Shown here: positions 21,278 to 28,109 of the stretch, piece by piece
Layout: the number at the start of each line of letters is the position of its first letter
How positions within the stretch are numbered: the first letter of the stretch is position 1
Assembly: GCA_028748975.1 (NCBI GenBank)
Contig: JAQTPI010000007.1
Coordinates: forward strand, 1 to 33,805
Reading direction: 5' to 3'
Source of the DNA: Patescibacteria group bacterium
Lineage (GTDB): Bacteria; Patescibacteriota; Patescibacteriia; UBA2196
DNA: 33,805 nt
Position numbers and translations under genes: made by a program
The notes under the pieces: generated by a model
Seen by the model: only the letters and a program-made list of their open reading frames with translations
The model's database searches: none
What the model was told of the DNA's origin: nothing

Positions 21278-21425
21278 CCCCTCCTTAACAAGGAGGGGCC
21301 AGGGGGAGGTAATTTCGCCAATAGGCGAATATAATCCTCAATTAATTTTATGCACCTATCGGCGAATTGACCCCCTCCGGTCCCGAGTTCTCGGGACCGA
21401 CTCCCCCTTATTAAGGGGGAGATAA
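21278..21425. repeat. Family B repeat copy, partly coding for RuvX
   Basis: CCCCTCCTTAACAAGGAGGGG, GCCAATAGGCGAA, ACCTATCGGCGAATTGACCCCCTCC, GGTCCCGAGTTCTCGGGACC and CTCCCCCTTATTAAGGGGGAG. The part from 21356 is read as the last 23-24 codons of ruvX. Confidence 0.78.
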
Positions 21426-21838
21426 CTATTCTGCCGATCCAAAAATCCCTGCAACAAAATCTGCGCGGAAAGTTCGTCAATGTTGCGCGCGTTCTTGTTC
21501 TCCAAATGTCCCGCCGCCACCGTGGTCAATCTTTCATCTTCCGTCTCCACCGGAATTTTCAAATTCTCCTGTAAATTTTTTACAAACCCCCAAACCTCTT
21601 TGGTTTTTTCCGTATCCCTGCCCGAAAGTCCAAGCGGCATCCCCACCACCACCGTCTCCACTTTTTCCAATTCACAAATCTTTTTTATGTCTTCAATAAC
21701 TTTATCAATCGTCTGTTGTTTATTGCTAGTTGTTGGCTGTTGGTTGATTGTCGCATACGCAAACGCAATTCTGCCCTCGTCATCCGAGAGAGCCAAGCCG
21801 ATATTTTTAGTGCCATAGTCAATAGATAGTGCTTTCAT
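21356..21838 (-). CDS. ruvX: Holliday junction resolvase-like RuvX (YqgF)
   Basis: The 160-residue protein has the RNase H-like YqgF fold: SIDYGTKNIGLALSD at the N-terminus with catalytic Asp7, VETVVVGMPLGLSGRDTEKT in the middle, DERLTT (Asp), and DELSAQILLQGFLD with the final Asp. The family acts on Holliday junctions or in 16S rRNA end maturation. Two parts are foreign. Residues 32-43 (NQQPTTSNKQQT) match a GTTGTTGGCTGTTGG-type microrepeat placed in a surface loop. The last 24 residues (NSYLPLNKGESVPRT...) are translated from a family B repeat. The core is intact, so function is probably kept. The usual length is about 135-150. Confidence 0.92.
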   Translation of the reverse strand: MKALSIDYGTKNIGLALSDDEGRIAFAYATINQQPTTSNKQQTIDKVIEDIKKICELEKVETVVVGMPLGLSGRDTEKTKEVWGFVKNLQENLKIPVETEDERLTTVAAGHLENKNARNIDELSAQILLQGFLDRQNSYLPLNKGESVPRTRDRRGSIRR

Positions 21839-21846
21839 ATTTTGTG

Positions 21847-22005
21847 GTTGTCATCCCGAGCGATAGCGAGGGATCTCGTAGCTGTTTTGTCATTCCCTTG
21901 AAAAAGGGAATCCACGCCGTCGTTTTCTGGATCCCCGCTTTCGCGGGGATGACATACGACGAGATCCTTCCTCCCCCGACTGCTGTCGGGGTCGTCAGGA
22001 TGACA
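21847..22005. repeat. Family A repeat, full-length copy
   Basis: TGTCATCCCGAGCGATAGCGAGGGATCTCGT, TCATTCCCTTGAAAAAGGGAATCCACGCCGTCG, CTGGATCCCCGCTTTCGCGGGGATGACA, ACGACGAGATCC and CCCCGACTGCTGTCGGGG...CAGGATGACA. It is the clearest copy and fits the prfB-ruvX gap almost exactly, with about 6-8 bp left at each side. Confidence 0.85.
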
Positions 22006-22010
22006 TTACA

Positions 22011-23099
22011 CTAAACTTTCTTCAAAAACGCTTCTACTAATTCCTCCAACTCCCCATTCAAAACTTTCTCCACCTCCACCGTCTCGTAGCCCGTGCGATG
22101 ATCTTTCACCATTTTATATGGTTGCAGCACATAAGAAATCGCCTGATTACCCCAAACCGCTTCGGTAAATTCTCCGCGTAATTTTTTCTTTTCCTCTTCT
22201 TCTTTGGTATCATAATACTGTTTTAAGCGACTTAAAAGCACGCGCATGGCCGTTTGTTTGTTTTGCATCTGCGAACGCTCATTTTGGCAGGTGACAATAA
22301 TGCCGGTCGGTTTATGGCGAATTCTGACCGCCGAATCCGTGGTATTAACGGACTGCCCACCGTGTCCACTGGAGCGAAAAACATCAATTTCCAAATCATC
22401 ATCTTTAATTTCAATCTCACCCGCTTCTTCAAACATTGGCAAAACTTCCACCAAAGCAAAAGAAGTGTGGCGCATTTTTTCGGCGTCAAATGGCGAAATG
22501 CGCACCAGTCGGTGCACTCCGGCTTCGCTTTTTAAATAGCCAAAAGCGTGCGGTCCCGCCACTTCAAAAATGGAAGATTTGATTCCCGCCTCGTTGCCCA
22601 TCTGCCGATCCAAAATTGTAACTTTAAATTTTTTCTTCTCAGCGTAGCGAAAAAGCATCCGCTCCAGCATCTCGGCCCAATCCTGTGCGTCCGTGCCGCC
22701 AGTGCCGGCATGCACCGCCACCACCGCGTTTTTGTTGTCATGTGGCCCATTCATCATGGCGTCAAATTCAATCGCGCTGAATTTATTTTTCAACTCTTCA
22801 TATTTCTTTTCAATTTCTTCCGCCAATTCATTATTACCTTCCGCTTCCGACTCCAAGGCCAACGCCAATTCATCCGCCGTTTCTTTTTTCAATAATTCCA
22901 TTTCTTCCACTTCTTTGCTTAAATTACTGGCTTCGGCGGCAATTTTGCCGGCACGTTCATTATCAGCCCAAAAATTTGGATTACTCATTTCCTCTTGCAA
23001 TTCCAAAATTTTCTGCTTCTTTTGCGGTAAGTTCAAAACCACCGCCACTTCCGCGATTTTGACTTGTAATTCTTTAATTTTTTCAATCAAGTCGTTCAT
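22011..23099 (-). CDS. prfB: Peptide chain release factor 2
   Basis: The 362-residue protein is RF2: the tripeptide SPF (VRISPFDAEKMRHTSFA) reads UGA and UAA, and SSGHGGQSVNTTDSAVRI carries the GGQ that triggers peptide release. The N-terminal coiled coil runs from about 1 to 110. The ORF is continuous. The programmed +1 frameshift site (CUU UGA C) used by many prfB genes for autoregulation is not there: the corresponding region reads VVLNLPQKKQKILELQEEMSNPNFW. The presence of RF2 agrees with UGA as a stop, unlike the recoded Gracilibacteria and Absconditabacteria. ruvX lies downstream across a family A repeat. Confidence 0.97.
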   Translation of the reverse strand: MNDLIEKIKELQVKIAEVAVVLNLPQKKQKILELQEEMSNPNFWADNERAGKIAAEASNLSKEVEEMELLKKETADELALALESEAEGNNELAEEIEKKYEELKNKFSAIEFDAMMNGPHDNKNAVVAVHAGTGGTDAQDWAEMLERMLFRYAEKKKFKVTILDRQMGNEAGIKSSIFEVAGPHAFGYLKSEAGVHRLVRISPFDAEKMRHTSFALVEVLPMFEEAGEIEIKDDDLEIDVFRSSGHGGQSVNTTDSAVRIRHKPTGIIVTCQNERSQMQNKQTAMRVLLSRLKQYYDTKEEEEKKKLRGEFTEAVWGNQAISYVLQPYKMVKDHRTGYETVEVEKVLNGELEELVEAFLKKV

Positions 23100-23136
23100 A
23101 TTTCTCCTTTATTCTATCATTTTAAGCCCTAAAACA

Positions 23137-23164
23137 CAAAAACCGCCCTTTTCCGGCGGTTTTA
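23137..23164 (-). terminator. Intrinsic terminator
   Basis: AAAACCGCC, loop, GGGCGGTTTTTGTGTTTT on the minus strand, after the 23179 gene and before prfB. Confidence 0.82.
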
Positions 23165-23178
23165 TAAATTTTTATTTT

Positions 23179-23490
23179 TTATTTCTTATACATCTCCAGC
23201 AACTGGTTCAAATTCAAATTATTATCTTTCAATAAATTATTAAGTTTATCACCGGCAGCGCCGGAAACACTGGAACCAGAATTTAAAAATTCTTTATATG
23301 GTGCCAAAATATTTTCAAGCATCGGTGGCAGATAAATTATGGCTAAAATAATTGGAATCGCAATCAAAAGAAAATAAACAAAAGAAATCACTCGGCCCCA
23401 CAAAATATAACGCCGGGTGCGTTCGGTTGATTTATAAATCTTCCAAAGCAACTCTTCGTTGGATAAATTTTCAGGTTTTTTAGAAAACAT
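23179..23490 (-). CDS. Small single-pass membrane protein
   Basis: The 103-residue protein starts with a charged cytosolic part (KKPENLSNEELLWKIYKSTERTRRYILWGRV), has one long membrane segment (about 34-56, ISFVYFLLIAIPIILAIIYLP) and a polar Asn/Leu-rich tail (LNNLLKDNNLNLNQLLEMYKK) that may be an amphipathic or coiled helix. I recognise the type from other Parcubacteria as a hypothetical protein, without function. It is a single-gene unit with its own terminator. Confidence 0.75.
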   Translation of the reverse strand: MFSKKPENLSNEELLWKIYKSTERTRRYILWGRVISFVYFLLIAIPIILAIIYLPPMLENILAPYKEFLNSGSSVSGAAGDKLNNLLKDNNLNLNQLLEMYKK

Positions 23491-23555
23491 AGATTAAGTT
23501 TCCCCGCCTTCGTTCCTTAATAATCCTTTAACACTCCGGCGGGTAAACTTCCTAT

Positions 23556-23655
23556 TCTTGTCTGCGGACAAGATATAATAAATTCTATTTTTTAAAAAAC
23601 AGGAGCCTGTCCGCCGGAGCGTTCAATGGGACGCTTCGGAGCGGAGGCGGACAAA
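23556..23655 (-). repeat. GTCCGC-type hairpins behind cobO
   Basis: TGTCCGCC (23608-23615) pairs with GGCGGACA (23646-23653), with an inner GAAGCGT/ACGCTCC stem; a smaller TCTTGTC-TGCG-GACAAGA hairpin is at 23556-23573. On the minus strand the large one lies 4 nt after the cobO stop and is followed by GGCTCCTGTTTTTT, so it can act as the cobO terminator. Confidence 0.55.
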
Positions 23656-23657
23656 AA

Positions 23658-24245
23658 TTAATAATCAATTCCTTTTATAGCTTGAATTCCTTTTTTATAA
23701 GGATGCTTAATTTCCTTCATCTCCGTCACCAAATCTGTCAGTCTATATAATTCCTTGGGGCAGCCGCGGCCGGTCAAAACCAAAAACATTTTGTCCCGCG
23801 CCAACCGCGCCTGCTTTATTAATTTAATTATATCACTTAATTTAATCAGTCCCAAACCATAAGCCACAAAAATCTCATCTAAAATTACAACCTGGTATTT
23901 TCCGGATTTAATTTTCTGCTCTGCAAATTCCAATCCCGTGACTATAATTTGTTTTTCTTGATTTCTAATTTCTAATTTCTGATTTCTATTTGTCAGTCCT
24001 CGCCCAAAACACCTCACCTCCAATTTCGGCAAAATTTTCTTCAAACCCACCTCCCCCGACCCACTCTCCGATTTAATAAATTGTATTATTATAACTTTCA
24101 TTCCATCTCGCATCGCCCTTAGTGCCAAACCCAAAGAAGCCGAGGTTTTACCTTTGCCATTGCCGGTGTAAATCAAAATTAAATTGTCCGCTTGACCACC
24201 ACACCAAAATTTTTGGTGTAGTTGTTGACAAAGTTTTTTTGGCAT
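23658..24245 (-). CDS. cobO: Corrinoid (cob(I)alamin) adenosyltransferase, CobA/CobO type
   Basis: The 195-residue protein has the P-loop IYTGNGKGKTSASLGLALRA (about 25-44), QFIKSESGSGEVGLKKI, the FGRG block and the Walker B-like VVILDEIFVAYGLGLI (about 119-133), ending in LVLTGRGCPKELYRLTDLVTEMKEIKHPYKKGIQAIKGIDY. It adenosylates cob(I)alamin or its precursors with ATP. Residues 86-98 (NRNQKLEIRNQEK) are a translated family D microrepeat, in frame, between FGRG and the following helix. The first 20 residues (MPKKLCQQLHQ...) are unusual and overlap a divergent promoter, so the true start could be a downstream alternative codon. nrdJ, about 1 kb away, needs the product. Confidence 0.92.
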   Translation of the reverse strand: MPKKLCQQLHQKFWCGGQADNLILIYTGNGKGKTSASLGLALRAMRDGMKVIIIQFIKSESGSGEVGLKKILPKLEVRCFGRGLTNRNQKLEIRNQEKQIIVTGLEFAEQKIKSGKYQVVILDEIFVAYGLGLIKLSDIIKLIKQARLARDKMFLVLTGRGCPKELYRLTDLVTEMKEIKHPYKKGIQAIKGIDY

Positions 24246-24253
24246 GCTATACT
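24201..24253 (+). promoter_or_regulatory. Promoter with upstream ACACCAAAA palindrome
   Basis: TTGACA (24225-24230), 17 bp, TATACT (24248-24253). Six bases upstream is ACACCAAAA-T-TTTTGGTGT (24201-24219), a 19-bp palindrome that may be an operator. The whole site lies over the first codons of cobO on the other strand. Confidence 0.7.
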
Positions 24254-24394
24254 TGTTTTAAATGATATAAAAATTCATTTTTGGCTCATTTTAACTTAAA
24301 AAGAATGGGATGAAAGGAGGCAAAACAGACAAAATAATATTTTTTGTCTTTCCTGTGTATCATCATCAGAAACCAAAAAAAGGAGAAAATTTCC

Positions 24395-24946
24395 ATGATT
24401 TGGATCATTATCTGTCTCATCTTTGCCTTCATAGCCTTTCTTGCGGCTGTGCCAATGCACTTTTACTGCAAAAAATATATAAACGATTATAAGGGCGAAG
24501 GCTGGCCCGGATTCGCGGTGGTTATGAGTGTCTTTGCTGGTTTGTGGCTATTCTGTTTAGCCATTAACACTATCGCGTCCTACAGTATACAAGTCAGTGA
24601 TTATTATGACCTGAAAAAAATCGACAAAATGGAAGTTATGTATCAGGAAAAAGCCGAAGCTCTGACCACCCAGTTCGCCAGTTACCTGGCAGTGTCCTAT
24701 CCCCAGCACGAAAAGACGATTTTCGCCCAAATCAGCCCTGAAAAAGTCAGCGCCTATGCCGCCGCCTATCCGGCCATAAAAAGCTCGGAAACAATAATGG
24801 CGCTTGTCGGCGAAATCAGCAAGCTTCAGGCCGACCGCTACCAACAAAAAGCAGATCGAATACAAAAACAGCGTAACATTGATTATCGGATGCGAAGCCC
24901 TTGGACCATCAACAGCATCATCCGACATTATCAGCCTCCAAAGTAA
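24395..24946 (+). CDS. Orphan two-helix membrane protein
   Basis: The start at 24395 follows AAAGGAGAAAATTTCC; the track's 24344 is in the leader. The 183-residue protein has two membrane helices (about 2-22 and 37-60), then an extended helical domain (about 70-183) with MEVMYQEKAEALTTQFASYLAVSYPQHEKTIFAQISPEKVSAYAAAYPAIKSSETIMALVGEISKLQADRY. The order 'helix, long helical bundle, short Pro-rich end' recalls LemA-type proteins, but I see no diagnostic LemA motif. The leader holds a second Shine-Dalgarno-like GAAAGGAGG at 24313. The gene is monocistronic. Confidence 0.72.
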   Translation: MIWIIICLIFAFIAFLAAVPMHFYCKKYINDYKGEGWPGFAVVMSVFAGLWLFCLAINTIASYSIQVSDYYDLKKIDKMEVMYQEKAEALTTQFASYLAVSYPQHEKTIFAQISPEKVSAYAAAYPAIKSSETIMALVGEISKLQADRYQQKADRIQKQRNIDYRMRSPWTINSIIRHYQPPK

Positions 24947-24968
24947 TAGCCTTTGGAAGGACCAATGC

Positions 24969-25004
24969 AGTCCCAACCACACCAGCGCGGTTGGGGCTTT
25001 TTTA
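24969..25004 (+). terminator. Intrinsic terminator
   Basis: AGTCCCAACC (24969-24978) pairs with GGTTGGGGCT (24989-24998, one G-U), followed by TTTTTTATTTT. Confidence 0.88.
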
Positions 25005-25074
25005 TTTTCCTAAAAATCAACCAGGCGCGGGCCAAAACCCACGCCCGCAAGAAAATATTAACTTTTTATAACCA

Positions 25075-25222
25075 CCCCGCCTCTCCGCCAGCTGGCGGAT
25101 CGGCACCCCTTTTGAAAAGGGGGGATGACGGACGTCATTCGCATAATTCGCACCTAAATTCGCATTAAATTCGCGAAAAAACTATTGAGATCCCTCGGCT
25201 CGCTCCGCTCGCTCGGGATAAA
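25075..25222. repeat. Mosaic of family B, C and A fragments
   Basis: CACCCCTTTTGAAAAGGGG (B-like), then CATTCGCATAATTCGCACCTAAATTCGCATTAAATTCGCG (C), then GAGATCCCTCGG...CTCGCTCGGGATAAAC (A right half). Three families are stacked within 150 bp behind the nrdJ stop. Confidence 0.7.
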
Positions 25223-25241
25223 CTATCAAATCACAAATCAA

Positions 25242-27608
25242 TTATCCAAGACTACACTTCCCCCATCCGCACACCGGGCAAGTCATGCACCCCTCTTTAA
25301 TTTCCATTTTCTGCCCGCACTCTGGGCATTTTTCCTCTTTTAGTTGTTTATTCGCTGATAGAATATTTTTTTCATCTCCCTGATTTCCGTTTTCTAATTT
25401 CTGATTATTCGCGAGTAAATCCATCAAATTAGGCTGGCCCGCTTTGGCCGCTAATTTTTCAAAATCACCCTTGCGCACCACTTCCTTTCTAATGCCGTGA
25501 TCGCCCTCGGGCATCTGGCGCGGAGTGGTCTTTTCTCCAGCCGAACCCACATTTAAAACCTGTAAATCACGCGAACCGTCGCGATAGATGGTAATGCCCT
25601 TGCAACCCAAATCAAAGGCCAGCATATAAACATTTCTCACGTCTTCCATGGTGGCGGAATTGGGGAAATTAACTGTCTTGGATACGGCATTATCAGTGTG
25701 GTCCTGAAACGCCGCCTGCATTTTTACGTGCCATTCCGGGTCAATCTCATGAGAAGTCACAAAAACTTCCTGCCATTTTTCTGGAATGCCCACCACACCG
25801 TGCGCTGAACCATGGCGCGCCACTTGGCGCATCAATTCCTCGCTGTAAAAACTCTCGCGCTTGGCTACTTCCAAAAACAAAGGATTGACTTCAATCAATT
25901 CATCACCGGCATCTAAGATATTTTTTCTGGTGTAACAGACGGCAAAAAGCGGTTCAATGCCGGAAGAACAGTTGGAAATGATGGAGATGGTTCCAGTTGG
26001 CGCAATAGTTGTGACCGTAGCGTTGCGCAATTTATAATCCGTATTTTTTTTGTTGTCAAAAATTGAACCGGTAAAGCCCGGAAAAACTCCGCGCACCGCC
26101 GCCAAATCTTCCGAAGCGCGGTGGCCTTTTTCATTAATAAATTTCATGACTTTGTCCGCCAGTTTCAAGGCTTTTTCAGAATTATAAGGAATTTCTAATC
26201 TAATCAGCATGTCGGCCCAGCCCATCACTCCCAGGCCAATCTTTCTTGTTTTTTCCACCATTTCTTCAATTTGCGGCAAGGGATAACGATTCATATCAAT
26301 CACATTATCCAAAAAATGCACTGCCGTTCGCGTAACTTTTTCCAATTTTTCCCAATCCACTTCCCGTTTCCCGTCTTCTTCTTTTAACATTTTGGCCAAA
26401 TTGATACTGCCTAAATTACAGGATTCAAAAGGCAAAAGCGGCTGTTCTCCGCAAGGATTCGTGGATTCAATCTCGCCGAGCTGCGGCGTGGGGTTGAAAG
26501 CATTAATGCGATCAATAAAAATGATGCCCGGGTCGCCATTTTTCCAGGCATTGGTCACAATTAAATCAAAAACCATTTTGGCGGAAAGACGGCCGGATAC
26601 CTCTTTATTGCGCGGATTAACCAATTCATATTCATCGTCTTTGGCCAAAGCTTTCATAAATTTGTCCGTCACCGCGACCGAGATATTAAAATTATTTAAA
26701 GAAGTCATGTCTTCTTTACAAGCGATGAATTTCAAAATATCCGGATGGTCCACCCGCATAATTCCCATATTGGCTCCACGCCTCGTGCCGCCCTGTTTCA
26801 CCTGTTCGGTCGCGGCGTTAAAAACTTTCATGAAAGAAATCGGACCGGAAGCAATACCACCGGTGGATTTAACCCGATCATTTTCCGGACGCAATCTGGA
26901 AAAAGAAAAACCAGTGCCGCCGCCCGACTGATGAATTAAAGCCGTCCATTTGACTGCGTCAAAAATTCCGGTCATATCGTCTTCCACCGGCAAAACAAAA
27001 CAAGCGGAAAGTTGCTGCAAATCACGGCCAGCGTTCATTAAAGTCGGCGAATTGGGCACAAATTCCATTCTGGCCATCACTTCATAAAACTCCGCCGCTG
27101 TCTTTTCCACATCCACATTTTGATGATATAAATTTTTGTAGGTTTCATCAGCCAAAGCGATGTTCATTGCCACGCGCTTAAACATGTCAGTTGGTGTTTC
27201 AATCACTTCTCCGGTTTCATCTTTTAATAAATAACGCTTTTTTAGGACCACCAATGAGTTTTGGGCAATATCAGAAACTTCCATCACCTCGGTTAAGGGC
27301 TGGCGCATTAAGCGCAATTCTTTATGCCGCTGGCGGTAGATCATATAGGCCCGTGCGGTCTTGGTAAATCCGTTTTGAATCATGATTTCCACTACCACAT
27401 CCTGTATTTCCTCCACCCCGGGGATGGTGTGCCCGTCATATTTGTCAAAAAGAGCGCGATTAACTGCCAAGGCCACCTTTTTGACGTCCTTATCTGTCAT
27501 TTCTTCCACATCAGAGGCGGCTTTAGCAATCACCACCTCAATTCTTCCCTCATCAAAGGGTACAATCCGGCCATCGCGCTTTCTGATTTGTTCAATCTGC
27601 TTGGACAT
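25242..27608 (-). CDS. nrdJ: Adenosylcobalamin-dependent ribonucleotide reductase (class II)
   Basis: I use the ATG at 27608 ([23 protein letters not shown]); the track's longer form starts with TTG. The 788-residue protein has an N-terminal ATP-cone (about 5-95), the class II core with [47 protein letters not shown], the active-site loop [10 protein letters not shown] and [11 protein letters not shown], and a C-terminal zinc-ribbon-like tail [25 protein letters not shown]. It reduces ribonucleotides using AdoCbl instead of a protein radical subunit, so no oxygen or NrdB is needed. The ATP-cone implies dATP control. The linker before the zinc ribbon ([24 protein letters not shown]) resembles a microrepeat insert. 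Confidence 0.96.
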   Translation of the reverse strand: MSKQIEQIRKRDGRIVPFDEGRIEVVIAKAASDVEEMTDKDVKKVALAVNRALFDKYDGHTIPGVEEIQDVVVEIMIQNGFTKTARAYMIYRQRHKELRLMRQPLTEVMEVSDIAQNSLVVLKKRYLLKDETGEVIETPTDMFKRVAMNIALADETYKNLYHQNVDVEKTAAEFYEVMARMEFVPNSPTLMNAGRDLQQLSACFVLPVEDDMTGIFDAVKWTALIHQSGGGTGFSFSRLRPENDRVKSTGGIASGPISFMKVFNAATEQVKQGGTRRGANMGIMRVDHPDILKFIACKEDMTSLNNFNISVAVTDKFMKALAKDDEYELVNPRNKEVSGRLSAKMVFDLIVTNAWKNGDPGIIFIDRINAFNPTPQLGEIESTNPCGEQPLLPFESCNLGSINLAKMLKEEDGKREVDWEKLEKVTRTAVHFLDNVIDMNRYPLPQIEEMVEKTRKIGLGVMGWADMLIRLEIPYNSEKALKLADKVMKFINEKGHRASEDLAAVRGVFPGFTGSIFDNKKNTDYKLRNATVTTIAPTGTISIISNCSSGIEPLFAVCYTRKNILDAGDELIEVNPLFLEVAKRESFYSEELMRQVARHGSAHGVVGIPEKWQEVFVTSHEIDPEWHVKMQAAFQDHTDNAVSKTVNFPNSATMEDVRNVYMLAFDLGCKGITIYRDGSRDLQVLNVGSAGEKTTPRQMPEGDHGIRKEVVRKGDFEKLAAKAGQPNLMDLLANNQKLENGNQGDEKNILSANKQLKEEKCPECGQKMEIKEGCMTCPVCGWGKCSLG

Positions 27609-27623
27609 AAGGATAAGTAAATG

Positions 27624-27694
27624 AAAAAACTCCCAAATTTCGCGTGGAGTTTTCCACAATGGCTAAAAATTTTTTAAATTCTACTTACATTATA
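27624..27694 (-). promoter_or_regulatory. nrdJ extended -10 promoter and terminator-like leader hairpin
   Basis: On the minus strand TGTTATAAT (-10 at 27694-27689, extended by TG) lies about 80 nt before the ATG; the -35 is weak. The leader contains AAAACTCC, loop, GGGAGTTTTTTC (27653-27624), shaped like an intrinsic terminator and ending about 16 nt before the start codon. This could be an attenuator or an RNA stop for upstream transcription. It is too short for a cobalamin riboswitch. Confidence 0.5.
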
Positions 27695-27818
27695 ACACAC
27701 CCAAAACCAAACCCAAACCGTCTCCGAAAGTCCCGTCAAGAGCAGTCAATTTTTGGTCTTTTTTGGTGGAAAACTTGATAGAAATTTAAAAAAAATGTCA
27801 AATTTTTTGAAAAAATAA

Positions 27819-27858
27819 ATTCTGTAAATACCTCACGATCGTGAGGTATTTACAGAAT
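27819..27858. repeat. Perfect 40-bp palindrome, core TCACGATCGTGA
   Basis: All 40 bases pair around a centre between 27838 and 27839. It shares its 12 central bases with the palindrome at 4064-4101 but not its flanks. It lies between the divergent nrdJ and 28110 promoters, so it is not a terminator of either. Confidence 0.85.
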
Positions 27859-27874
27859 ATTTTTATAATTTTAT

Positions 27875-27912
27875 TATCTAGTAAAATTCACAGTCGACGA
27901 AATTACTAGATA
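27875..27912. repeat. Inverted repeat TATCTAGTAA ... TTACTAGATA
   Basis: Ten-base perfect arms separated by 18 bp containing GTCGAC. It is the second of three inverted repeats in 165 bp. Confidence 0.7.
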
Positions 27913-27939
27913 TAAAAAAATAAAAAATATTAAATTTTT

Positions 27940-27981
27940 AAAATTATACAAAACGCGCGGTCGTCCGTTTTGTATAATTTT
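27940..27981. repeat. Inverted repeat with 16-bp arms
   Basis: AAAATTATACAAAACG, spacer CGCGGTCGTC, CGTTTTGTATAATTTT. It is surrounded by almost pure A/T. The rest of the gap 27660-28109 holds only the two promoters; I see no gene. Confidence 0.8.
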
Positions 27982-28023
27982 TATTTTAATAAAAAATAAA
28001 AATATAGCCTTTAAAAACAGTGC

Positions 28024-28052
28024 TTGACATAAAAATTTAGCTATGCTACCCT
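28024..28052 (+). promoter_or_regulatory. Promoter of the secreted orphan gene
   Basis: TTGACA (28024-28029), 17 bp, TACCCT (28047-28052). The first 16 bp equal those of the promoter at 20502. The leader is about 50 nt with a strong AAGGAGGAA. Confidence 0.68.
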
Positions 28053-28109
28053 GTTAATAGATGCCGCGGAAACGCCCGGCACAATTCAAAACGCAAAAAG
28101 GAGGAACAA

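Noticed and set aside
21829-22014. ORF with peptides such as FWIPAFAGMT
   Set aside because: It is the translation of a family A repeat; such peptides appear in databases as repeat artefacts.
22011-23099. Recoded UGA (genetic code 25)
   Set aside because: prfB is present and several genes end in TGA without in-frame TGA inside conserved domains.
27624-27694. Cobalamin riboswitch upstream of nrdJ
   Set aside because: The leader is only about 75 nt, too short for the cobalamin aptamer, and no B12-box-like sequence is seen.
27660-28109. Replication origin
   Set aside because: The A/T-rich gap with inverted repeats is suggestive, but there is no DnaA-box cluster and no dnaA or dnaN nearby.
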